A DNA stretch of 64,000 nt from Skeletonema tropicum (taxonomy: Eukaryota; Bacillariophyta; Thalassiosirophyceae; Thalassiosirales; Thalassiosiraceae). The translations under genes and the position numbers were made by a program. Shown here piece by piece: positions 32,101 through 40,936 of the stretch. The stretch covers positions 1,116,001 to 1,180,000 of the forward strand of contig CM074138.1 in the NCBI GenBank assembly GCA_037178625.1, written 5' to 3'. The notes below the pieces were generated by a model. The model saw only the letters and a list, made by a program, of their open reading frames with translations, searched no databases and was not told the origin of the DNA. The stretch's first letter is position 1; each line of letters begins with the position of its first letter.

Positions 32101-32694
32101 CAGCTCAAATTGGACCTCTCAGATCAGCAACGAGTCTGTAGCATCGCTTCCACTCACGCAATCCGTCTGTGCAGTTTATGGTGCTTGTGTACTATCGTGG
32201 CTTAGTAAAGCAAGCTTCTAGAAGCGGCTCATGTCCATATTGACGACGATAGATACGATATGGTAGAATGAGGTGCTGCCGGCCAGCTCAAATTGGACCT
32301 CTCAGATCAGCAACGAGGCTGTAGCATCAAATTTTCTTACGCAATCCGTCTGAGCAGTGCTATTGTGCTTTTGTGCTTTTGGCACTATGCTGGGGCTCTA
32401 GAATGGGCTCGTGTCCATATTGACGAGGATAGATACGATATGATAGAATGAGGTGCTGTCGGCCAGCTGAAATTGGACATCTCAGATCAGCTACGAGGCC
32501 GTAGCATCGCTTCTACTCACGCAATCCGTCTGAGCAGTGCTAGTATGTCATTCCATCCTCGTACCCAAGTATAATGAGCCACCAGAAGCGGCTCATGTCT
32601 ATATTGACGACGATAGATACGATATGGTAGATTGAGGTGCTTCCGGCCAGCTCAAATTGGACCTCTCAGATCAGCTACGAGGCTGTAGCATCAA
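26105..32694. repeat. Satellite array: about 36 tandem monomers of 184 bp
   Basis: The core CATATTGACGACGATAGATA recurs about every 184 bp from 26.2 to 32.6 kb. In the left half successive copies are mostly exactly 184 bp apart (for example 26534, 26718, 26902, 27086); 188-bp steps come from 4-bp inserts. Each monomer also carries GGTAGAATGAGGTGCTGCCG, TTGGACCTCTCAGATCA, GAGGCTGTAGCATC and ACGCAATCCGTCTGAGCAGT. The first monomer (about 26105-26300) is diverged and shorter. Monomers after about 30.0 kb are less regular, with truncations (29998, 31113) and two variants with ACATACCGAAGACGATGG (31270, 32053). No protein, tRNA or rRNA is encoded. Spacers are not unique, so this is not CRISPR. Confidence 0.97.
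26718..29305. repeat. Higher-order repeat: two periods of seven monomers (about 1,292 bp each)
   Basis: Monomer variants recur at one fixed long interval. The AT-rich variant (CATTTCATTATTATTAG) is at 27217, 28509 and 29801, exactly 1,292 bp apart. The AAAGCGTCAGAG variant is at about 26668, 27965 and 29257. The GATAGAAACG variant is at 26718+, 28014+ and 29306+. 1,292 equals seven monomers of 184 plus one 4-bp insert; the first period has two such inserts and measures 1,296. Confidence 0.92.
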
Positions 32695-33164
32695 TACTAC
32701 TATTTTAAACTTCTTTCGTTCATTCAATTCCATACTTAATCCCATTCGTTATCTTCTCAGCTACATGTAATCAATGTACAAGAAGTTGTGCTTCTCGGGC
32801 TTTGGCAGACAAATCATATTGAATTTATATGTGGACGTTACTGGGTGTTGCGGAGCAGCCACATTTATCATTGTTGTTGGTATCATATTTAACATATTAT
32901 TACGAACATGGTTAGATTGGTTTGCTTTATGCATTGTCGACACCTGACATTCTCATGGTTGAGGCAGAGGGCAGAGAGCAACAACACGAGCAGGTAAAGA
33001 GGCTAAGAACTATGAGCTATGGCGGTCTCTTACTCTAGGTCATACCATACCATATCATACCGTACCGTACCGTAGATAAGTGGTATTTTATCTGAAGGCG
33101 ATGATGAAAAATCATTCTATTCCATCATAATCTCGAATCTAATCAATCACTTCATTGCCCCATA
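32695..33164. other. Intergenic region between satellite and next gene
   Basis: The satellite stops at 32694 after GTAGCATCA. A short simple repeat of CATAC/CGTAC units lies at about 33038-33075 (CATACCATACCATATCATAC). The remainder is unique AT-rich DNA holding the probable promoter of the following gene. No gene is supported. Confidence 0.5.
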
Positions 33165-35430
33165 ATGCCAGGACTATCCCGTTTCAGTAGAAAGCAACCA
33201 CTCTCTCAAGAGCCCAACGCCGCTGCCTCAACCACTGGCGGCAAGGATGGAACCGCTCCAGCAGAAAATGGCGACGGCGGCGCACCTCCGGCTGCCGTTC
33301 CAACACCAACAAACGGCGGCAATGCGGAACAATCCAACGGCGATGCTGGAAACAACGTCGCGAATAATTTTACAGCGTCACTCGGAGATCGTCCGTCTAC
33401 TGGTGGATCAAATACGTTTGCCGATTTTGGCAACATGTTCACCATGGATGAGCACAATGGGGTGAACTCTAACATGATGCTTGATTCGACATTCTTGACG
33501 TCCAATCCCACCGAGGGGGGAATGGGAGATGGGGGGATGGCGAATGGCATGATGGGAGATAATTCATTTATGCAGGGATTCGGGTCAAGGCCTTCTACCG
33601 GGGAGGGGAATGCTTTTCAGTTTGGAGGAATGATGAATGGATTCGATTCAGAGGCAGAGGGAGGGGATGTTTCCGAGAAGCAGCACACGACTGCAAATGA
33701 TGGTGAGTGAATTATCATGATGACGACAGTGCAACTAAATGATATACTGTCTTGTCTAATTCATTGTCAATCTATTCTGATTTCTAGGCAACGTGACTAG
33801 CGGTGCTGAAGCAAAGCGTCCTGCCGATGCACCCAGCGGCGGAGGAATTGGCATTGGACTCTTTGCCAAGAGACGTGCCATCCCCGCTGCTTCTGTAGCA
33901 GTTACTTCCAAAGAATCCGCACAGCCAGAAATTGCCAAGGCCAACTCGTCTCCTCCAAAGAATGATGGTTTGACATCCACGGCAAGTTCGGTCGCTAATC
34001 TCAGCCAATTTGACACGAATCTATTGTCGGAGAATAAGGCCGAAAATGAGACCCCGTCCGCTGGAAATGTCCAAATCCCGAAGTCCATTGCAACTAATGG
34101 GGGTGATGTAGAAGATGATCTTACTGTTGGTACTACCACGAGCGTTGTCGCTGCGGCAATAGATGGAGTAGCTCATGCTGCGCCTCCTGCTCCTGCTCTT
34201 GCTCCTCCTGTTCCCGCGCCTCCTGCTCTTGCTCCTCCAGCGAAGAGTCCTTACTTTTCCGCTGCAGTCAATCAAAGTAATCTGCAGTCTGGCAGCCTAC
34301 AGCCTAGCAGCAATGCAATGCCCGAGCCTGAGTCAAGCCCAGATAAAGAAGAGATCATTATTCCTGGTATGAATGCTAGCACGGAGGAAAAGAGAGGTGA
34401 AAATACTGATGCGAATGATGTACCTGAGACGACGAAACAAAGAGGCGTACTCGCTATCAGCGCCTTCTCATCCCACTCCCAACGCGTGTCACTCTCACCA
34501 CCAGGTGGAAAGGTAAATGAAGCTACAGCAGGCGCCAACGATAATAGTATCGTGATTCCAGGCGTTGTTGCCAACAAACAAAACACTGAAAATGTGAATG
34601 TTACCCAGTCGATGATGCCACTTGAAGCAGCGACGAAAGAGAAGACTCCCGCCGCTCCTTCTACCTCCAAGCCTGCGCAACGTGTCAACAAAGCATTCAC
34701 TTCATCGAGTGTCTTGGGCAACAACTCCCGTGGCATCGGAAGATTCAATAGCACCGAAAAGGTCAAATTTGCGTTGCCTGAATCCACCGCAAAGACGACG
34801 ACTTTTGCTACGAAAGGCACTGCGAATATGAATACGACTAACACAACGGCCATCACTCCTGATCATCGAAACGGAGCAAAGCAAGCATCGACTACTACTC
34901 CCTTCGCACGTCCCTCCACCAGCATTGGAAAGAATCAACAGAATGCAGTCACTCCTACTCCACACAACACTACTGCAATCATTCCCGGTATGCCAACTGC
35001 AGAGAAACAAAACCAAGCTTCTAATTCTAATGAAATGAGAGTTGACTTCAATCTCCAGCCTGACAACGAAGCAAAGACAACGAGCGATTCAGTTCGAAGT
35101 CCTACCCCAGCGTCAAAGAATGATGTTTCAACTCCAAAGGCTAGTAATCTCAACATCAACAGCGGCGGCGGCGGTGGAGGATACTCTGGCTCGTCAATGC
35201 TCACCACCCACGAATCATTCGACGAACTCCTCTCACAACTAGGTGCAGACCTCACCGAGGCAACAGACATTCACAACAAGGGCAACTTGGATTTGCTTCA
35301 ACTCGAGGTCGCGCTCACTCATGCCTATGCGAAGACTCTTCAGTTGAAAGGTCAATTTGTCGACCTTGTGGATGAGATTGACGCCGTGTCCTTGATGGGT
35401 GAATCAATCATGGTAGACTTGGAGGGTTGA
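33165..35430 (+). CDS. Large disordered protein with a C-terminal helical module, two exons
   Basis: Exon 1 is 33165-33702 and exon 2 is 33788-35430; the 85-bp intron (GTGAGT...TAG) splits a glycine codon. The product has 726 residues and is rich in Asn, Thr, Ala, Pro and Ser. A short motif recurs: EIIIPGM, SIVIPGV and TAIIPGM. Two copies of SRPSTG/DRPSTG occur in exon 1. Only the last 75 residues look folded: ESFDELLSQLGADLTEATDI, then LLQLEVALTHAYAKTLQLKG and FVDLVDEIDAVSLMGESI, predicted as helices. No family is recognised. The pattern suits a scaffold or nuclear regulatory protein, which is inference only. Confidence 0.8.
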
Positions 35431-35513
35431 GAGCCACTTCTTCTTCTTCCATGTCTGTATACTCTGAATAATATATGCAGTGATCAGATATTATAGTAAT
35501 ATTTGTTTGAGCG

Positions 35514-37055
35514 CTACTTTTTGTCAGCAGCGGGTGGTTTCTTTGAAGCCTCAGTCGACGCCTTTTTCGCCTTGGGCTTTCCGCTATCCACGTCCTTGTC
35601 ATTCTTTCCATCTCCTCCCTCCTCGTCAGTCCGTTTTCGTTTTGCAGTGGCAGCCTTTTTCTTTGTCGTTGTCCCAGTCTTTTTTGTTTTCGAAGTAGCC
35701 ACCTTTTTCTTTTTCTTGGTGGGAGACGATGATGATGCTGCACTCGTCTTCCCTGCTGCCGCCTCATCATCCGTCATTAAATCTCCATCCGACTCATCAT
35801 TATTATTATCGCCTTCCTCATTCTCCTCCTCCTCATCTAAATCATCTCCATCTGACGCACTGTCATCGTCATCCTCTTGTAATTTACGATCGATATCATC
35901 AGTATTGTCATCGTGGAATCCCATTTTACCCGTCAAGTCAAATCCCCAAGCACTCAGTGGACGTACCAAGTCACGCAACTTCAAATCATACAGACTTTCA
36001 TCTATCAATTCATCATCGGATACATCATCATCCTCATCATCTTCATCTGAATTGTACTCTTCCCCAATACCAGTACTGTCACCCTGCTTCTTCCCATCAA
36101 CATCAACATTATCATTCCTACCCTTAAAGTACGAATCATAATATTCCTCTTCCTTATCCACATCCTCCACCATCTTACCATAATCTTCCCCTCCTCCCTG
36201 CTGCTTCAACTTTAACTTCTTCATTGTCAATTCATCTCTCGACTTTCGTTCCCGCAACACCCGCCTCCGATGTCTCAACCGTCGCTTCCGTTGGCGCAAT
36301 GTCGCCTTGTACCCCTCGATACGCCGATCACGACATGCCATGGCTTGGACTAGGACTGTTGCCAGGAACCGATCGGAAAGTGCCGAGGTTAGGAGTGGGA
36401 CGGAATCGTCGAGATATCCCACCGAGGATTTGTGGAGGAGACGTCGGGATAGGTTGTGCGGTGTGGTGGGTGTATAATTTGGTTCATCGTTGTTGTTGTG
36501 GTTGTTTATTGCAGTCCTAGCGTCAGCAGCAGAAGCAGCAGCTGCTGCTGCTGCTGATGAAGATGATGTGGCAGAGGTTGTTGTTGCATTTTTGCCTTTA
36601 TGTTTCCCATCCGCCGATGATTGTTGCGGAAGATCAATATCCATAGCATTCCCATTATTACTATTAGCAACAACGCCACTCTCTCCCACCATGACCTTAC
36701 CAATGCTACCGCTCCTCGGTCGATTATTGTTGGGAATCATTCCACCATTGCTAGTATTGTTGTTGATGATGTTGGTGCCAAGAGATGTCGGTGGAAATGC
36801 ACCGCTGCCGCACAGTAAGGCGAGAAACTTCATTCGTCGTTCATCTTCCGTAATCATTCTAGCTGCTGGATCAGCAGCAGTTGCAGTATTGGGTGGTGAT
36901 CTTGCAGTTGCCATTGCCGATGATGCAGTCGTAGTATTATTATTATTATTTGGTGGTGGTGCAGATGAGGCAGTAGAGGAAATAATTGGATTGGCAGAGC
37001 CATTTTTAATATTATTTGGAGGGTAATGAGCTGTAGTCTCGCTGGAGGCGGCCAT
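35514..37055 (-). CDS. TAF10-like histone-fold protein with long acidic and basic tails
   Basis: The 513-residue single-exon protein has a low-complexity Asn/Ser/Ala N-terminus. A compact segment at about 190-255 (NYTPTTPHNLSRRLLHKSS, then VPLLTSALSDRFLATVLVQA) is followed by a very basic stretch (RQRKRRLRHRRRVLRERKSR). The start of that segment and the order of the helices recall TAF10, the TFIID/SAGA subunit with a histone fold (P-T-I-P then helices). The C-terminal half is alternately acidic (DEDDEDDDVSDDE) and lysine-rich (KKKKKVATSKTKK), like a nuclear protein. TAF10 is usually near 200 residues, so this one would be greatly expanded. Other histone-fold or chromatin proteins remain possible. 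Confidence 0.55.
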   Translation of the reverse strand: MAASSETTAHYPPNNIKNGSANPIISSTASSAPPPNNNNNTTTASSAMATARSPPNTATAADPAARMITEDERRMKFLALLCGSGAFPPTSLGTNIINNNTSNGGMIPNNNRPRSGSIGKVMVGESGVVANSNNGNAMDIDLPQQSSADGKHKGKNATTTSATSSSSAAAAAAASAADARTAINNHNNNDEPNYTPTTPHNLSRRLLHKSSVGYLDDSVPLLTSALSDRFLATVLVQAMACRDRRIEGYKATLRQRKRRLRHRRRVLRERKSRDELTMKKLKLKQQGGGEDYGKMVEDVDKEEEYYDSYFKGRNDNVDVDGKKQGDSTGIGEEYNSDEDDEDDDVSDDELIDESLYDLKLRDLVRPLSAWGFDLTGKMGFHDDNTDDIDRKLQEDDDDSASDGDDLDEEEENEEGDNNNDESDGDLMTDDEAAAGKTSAASSSSPTKKKKKVATSKTKKTGTTTKKKAATAKRKRTDEEGGDGKNDKDVDSGKPKAKKASTEASKKPPAADKK

Positions 37056-37373
37056 GGTTGTGGCAGGTAAAAGCAGTGCTTATATTGGTTTGTATGCAGC
37101 TGGGCTGCTATTGATGTCTATGATGTCTATCTTCATTACCAGAGCCAGCAGAGACAATGCAACAGTGCTATGTTTGCTGATAGGATAGGCGTGTTGAAAA
37201 ACTTTTCTCAGCTTTTCTCAGCTTTTCTCGCGGCTCTTCGTATTTTATCATTGAAAAACGAAGGAAGACGCGAGAACCATAAGAAGTGAAATAGGAAAGT
37301 CTAAAACTCCGTAACTAATATTTTATGGGGTCATCATAATAGCAGAGAGTAATAGTAGCAAGGGCCATAAGTA
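37056..37373. other. Intergenic region with a short direct repeat
   Basis: These 318 bp separate two divergent genes. The only structure seen is three copies of a 10-mer, CTTTTCTCAG, at about 37201-37230, the last ending in CTCGC. Presumed promoters lie here but no recognisable element decides them. Confidence 0.4.
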
Positions 37374-38837
37374 ATGCGTCGCCACCTCCATCATATTGAA
37401 TCCAAAGGAGGAGGCATCTTTACTATAGATTTTGATGTTGATGCCAAGAATAAGCAGCGGTGGCATTACAACACCCACTCGATCTGGAGAAGATTGTTGA
37501 TTCCATTATTATTCGCCGCTGTGGTAGTGTTGCTCTTGACGAGAAGCTACTTCACGAACACTATTATTTTACCATCAGCCGCTTCATCAGATCCAAAAGA
37601 GAGGTATAATACAAGGACAGAAGGTCTCTTGAATGTGATTAGTAAATACAAACGACCGATCATCCTTGCTACGATACGTGGCTATCTTAACGACGATGGG
37701 TGTACAACATTACATGAACATAGACATGACAATAATAACAGCTCGGATAATGCGATAGCTACAATTACACTTTTATCCGAAAATGAACCATCAGACGATT
37801 ACGATACTCCTCTGTATCAATTTGGAGCAGCCAAACGAAGGCTAGGCACGAACAACAACAACAACAACAACAACTGGGAAACCAATTTCCACTTGAACAT
37901 TCGTCCACCATCACCATTATTTGAGCAAGGTGATCTGTGCTTTGAAGTCTACTGGAGAGTAGAGTATGTTGGTTATGAAAGTGCTATATCTGATTTTCCT
38001 TCCAGAACTTGCAGCTTTCGAGGAACTCCGACATTTCATCGTTCTTGGAATTGGACTGATTTCAATAATCCAAAAGGCCTGGATAATGGTCCCAATAATG
38101 CAAAAACTTGGCTTGTTAGAAAAAGTCATGAAGATAGATGGATGTCAAGTGCACATTATGAAGGTAACATTTTGAAAGACGGCACGCGATCTTCTTGCTC
38201 AACAACATCCTGGCAAGAGAGAGATTACAGCATTGTCATCATTGGTGATTCTCAGCCATATTACATGTGTCAGCATCTGATGCGAGAAATGCGGAGTAGT
38301 AGTAGTAGTAGTAGCGCAAGTAATAATTTACGATGTGTACAAATCAAACAAACTTTGGGCAACGAGAAGGTGTTCCAAGCATATGCAAATGAATTCCAGA
38401 ATGCAACTGAGAATGTAGTTATCTTCAATCCATCTGGATTGTGGGAAGCAGCATATGGTTCAATCGATTTGTTCCGTGAGAACTTTCAGAGGCTACTTGA
38501 TCACATACCTTCGGGCAGGAAGCATCGTCAGACTTTCTTCTCTGCTCCAACGACTGCTGTCCATCCAATTGTGTATGGAAATCTAGCGAACGATGACAAG
38601 AAATGGAGCATGACACAAGTTCGAGTTCGAGAAATCAATGCTGTTGCTGAGCGGCTGGTGCTCAATGAAACCAAACGACGTGTGGGTGATACTATTTCAT
38701 TGAGGGTGCTGCCGACACCGATTGATGCATTATCGCTCAATTCCGAAGATGATCCTAAAACACCCGGTGATATGAGGCACTTTGGGGAAAGTACAAATGA
38801 GATGCTTTTGGAGGCGATTCTGTGTGACCTTGATTGA
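37374..38837 (+). CDS. PC-esterase/SGNH-like type II membrane protein
   Basis: The protein has 487 residues. A cytosolic stretch is followed by one transmembrane segment at about 40-60 (LLIPLLFAAVVVLLLTRSYF). The lumenal part has IVIIGDSQPYYMCQHL (about 285-300), a GDS nucleophile motif, and DMRHFGES near the end (about 466), the D-x-x-H of SGNH/PC-esterase enzymes. This layout matches membrane polysaccharide O-acetyltransferases or esterases (TBL, CAS1, NXPE types). A role in acetylating or trimming surface glycans is inferred from the fold. Poly-Asn and poly-Ser runs reflect trinucleotide expansions. It is convergent with the TyrRS gene, 95 bp between stops. Confidence 0.75.
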   Translation: MRRHLHHIESKGGGIFTIDFDVDAKNKQRWHYNTHSIWRRLLIPLLFAAVVVLLLTRSYFTNTIILPSAASSDPKERYNTRTEGLLNVISKYKRPIILATIRGYLNDDGCTTLHEHRHDNNNSSDNAIATITLLSENEPSDDYDTPLYQFGAAKRRLGTNNNNNNNNWETNFHLNIRPPSPLFEQGDLCFEVYWRVEYVGYESAISDFPSRTCSFRGTPTFHRSWNWTDFNNPKGLDNGPNNAKTWLVRKSHEDRWMSSAHYEGNILKDGTRSSCSTTSWQERDYSIVIIGDSQPYYMCQHLMREMRSSSSSSSASNNLRCVQIKQTLGNEKVFQAYANEFQNATENVVIFNPSGLWEAAYGSIDLFRENFQRLLDHIPSGRKHRQTFFSAPTTAVHPIVYGNLANDDKKWSMTQVRVREINAVAERLVLNETKRRVGDTISLRVLPTPIDALSLNSEDDPKTPGDMRHFGESTNEMLLEAILCDLD

Positions 38838-38932
38838 TTGCGACACTCATCAATTCAACAGCGAAGGGCAAAAGAAGATGCAATAGTATGTTAAATGACT
38901 CTAAGGCATTCGGGTTACTATTGATGATAATC

Positions 38933-40516
38933 TCATTGTAATTCAACTACACCAGCACGTTTCTTGCCCGCTCTCAAAGTCACCTCAGTGGCACCTCCAA
39001 AGCTATCTTTATTCAATACAGCATTTTCATCTGTAATCTTTTCTTCTCCAAGTTTTGCTCCTCCACCCTGAATCAATCTGCGTGCCTCTTTCTTACTATT
39101 TGCCAACTCTAGTTTGACAAACAAGTCAATAAACTTGACTCCTTCTGAAGCTTCCTCATCACTAACGAAGATGCGGTTCAACCCTTCCGTACTGGCCGCG
39201 GCACTCTTTCCACCCTTGAACATGGAATCAATCGTATCATGAATAGCCTTTAAACAATCCCTTCCATGCAACAAGGTCGTGGCCTCGTCTGCCAACACAA
39301 TCTTTGCCTTGTTAATGTCAGCTCCCTTCCAACCTGCCATAGTTTCAATCTCCTCCAATGGCAATTCCGTAAACAACTTCAAGAATCGAATCACATCCTC
39401 GTCAGATGTATTCCTCCAAAATTGCCAATAATCATATTCACTCAACTTATCGGCATTCAACCACACTGCCCCACCCGCAGTCTTTCCCATCTTCTTCCCA
39501 TCACTAGTTGTGATCAAAGGTGCCGTAAGCGCATACAATTGCGCTCCATCCACCCTCCGTCCAAGCTCACACCCACTGATCATATTACCCCACTGATCAC
39601 TCCCCCCAAGTTGCAACTTGGCATCATATCGTCGATTCAACTCTAAAAAGTCATAAGCCTGCAATATCATGTAATTAAATTCCAAAAAGGAAAAGGGTGC
39701 CTCACGAGACAAACGTTGCTTCACACTCTCAAAGGAGAGCATTCGATTAATCGTAAAGTGCTGTCCATAATCACGTAGGAATTCCAAGTAGGATATGGAA
39801 CTCAGCCAATCATCATTATTGACCATGATGGCATCGGAGGGGGTTGTATCACCGAATGTTAAGAACTTTTCAAACACCTTGGAGATGCCATCGGTATTCT
39901 TTTTGATGATCTCATCGGTGAGCATGACACGACTTTCATCTTTGCCGGTAGGATCCCCTACCTTGGATGTACCGCCGCCAATAAGTACAATAGGACGATG
40001 GCCAGATTGTTGTAAGTGTCGTAAAATCATAATTTGAAGTAGTGATCCAACATGGAGCGAGTCGGCAGTGGCATCAAAGCCAAGGTAAGCACTGATTGCC
40101 TCATCTTTGGATGTGGCATCATTCAAAATTGAATCGAGTTCGGCGAGATTGGTGCATTGGAAGAGAAAGCCGCGATCACGCATGGTTTTTAGGAAGGGTG
40201 ATTTGAGGGCAGCACGTGCCTTTGCTTCCTTTTCTTCGTCAGTGAGATCTTGTTCATCATCTGAGCTGGTGGTGGAGGATGTAGCAGCTACTTCAGCTTC
40301 GGCAGTGGATGCCAAACGAGTAGAAAATTGAGTTGTTGTTGGCACCACCGATCTTTGATTGTAGGCAATGGGCCGTGGTGACGATGATGTCATCGACGAG
40401 GCAATCGCTCGACGCAGACTGCCGCTGCTTGTCATCATGGAGCGATGAGAGAATGCCAAGCAAGAGCTCGTGAGCGAGGCTGTCGCTACGAAACAGGCTG
40501 CCATTTTCAGATTCAT
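38933..40516 (-). CDS. Tyrosyl-tRNA synthetase, bacterial type, organellar
   Basis: The 527-residue protein has an N-terminal extension of about 105 residues starting with a hydrophobic leader that ends CLAFSH, suggesting plastid and perhaps also mitochondrial import. The class I core contains the HIGH equivalent SLHVGSLLQI (about 153-162), GGGTSKVGDPTGK, the tyrosine and tRNA-binding blocks NYMILQAYDFLELN and LGGSDQWGNMISG, and KMSKS as DGKKMGKTAGG (about 338-348). The last 65 residues form an S4-like RNA-binding domain (LELANSKKEARRLIQGGGAK). Such bacterial-type enzymes charge organellar tRNA-Tyr with tyrosine. Length without the leader matches bacterial TyrS (about 420). The cytosolic enzyme of eukaryotes lacks this S4 layout. 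Confidence 0.93.
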   Translation of the reverse strand: MNLKMAACFVATASLTSSCLAFSHRSMMTSSGSLRRAIASSMTSSSPRPIAYNQRSVVPTTTQFSTRLASTAEAEVAATSSTTSSDDEQDLTDEEKEAKARAALKSPFLKTMRDRGFLFQCTNLAELDSILNDATSKDEAISAYLGFDATADSLHVGSLLQIMILRHLQQSGHRPIVLIGGGTSKVGDPTGKDESRVMLTDEIIKKNTDGISKVFEKFLTFGDTTPSDAIMVNNDDWLSSISYLEFLRDYGQHFTINRMLSFESVKQRLSREAPFSFLEFNYMILQAYDFLELNRRYDAKLQLGGSDQWGNMISGCELGRRVDGAQLYALTAPLITTSDGKKMGKTAGGAVWLNADKLSEYDYWQFWRNTSDEDVIRFLKLFTELPLEEIETMAGWKGADINKAKIVLADEATTLLHGRDCLKAIHDTIDSMFKGGKSAAASTEGLNRIFVSDEEASEGVKFIDLFVKLELANSKKEARRLIQGGGAKLGEEKITDENAVLNKDSFGGATEVTLRAGKKRAGVVELQ

Positions 40517-40936
40517 TATATTGATTATCTTTGTTGTAATCTAGTGTAGGCCACTTGCTGATGATGCTTACTGTTACTGGGTTAGTTTGTTGTCCGATAG
40601 TAGCTGCAATTCAGCTACATCTCATGATCATGACGCACGAGGGGATGTGGAGAGAAAAAGTGATGAGTGTGAGGTCCTAGATTATTTAGATGGCACGCGA
40701 GATTGACCTGGGCGCCCGAAAATGTGGCCGTCACATCACTTCTTTCCACTTCGACCAGATGTTCCGGCCGGCAGTTCTTTCCGTCCAGCGAGCGGTGTGC
40801 ACCAGAGCGCACCAGAGCGCACCAAAAACAGCACACCAACCAACGCAAAAAGCGTTCCTCTTTTGCCACCAACCAAAAAAAAAACACGGAGCCGAACACC
40901 ACCACCACTCCGAGTGAAAGAGTGGACCATTGCAAC
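40517..40936. other. Divergent intergenic region between TyrRS and PX-protein genes
   Basis: In these 420 bp the frame of the PX gene is open for over 70 codons upstream of its ATG, but no in-frame ATG is present before 40937. A direct repeat CACCAGAGCG (about 40799 and 40809) and an A-run (40875-40884) are the only structures noted. Confidence 0.4.

Noticed and set aside
26105..32694. CRISPR array in the tandem repeats
   Set aside because: The repeated unit is 184 bp and continuous; the sequence between cores is itself repeated, so there are no unique spacers, and no cas-like gene is present in this eukaryotic window.
26105..32694. Calling the array a centromere
   Set aside because: Higher-order organisation is suggestive only. 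Subtelomeric or interstitial satellites look alike and no chromatin evidence is available.
34272..34856. Antisense 194-codon frame opposite the disordered protein
   Set aside because: The sense frame continues across it with a consistent exon structure; the antisense frame is a shadow caused by biased codon composition. The same holds for long frames opposite 35514-37055.
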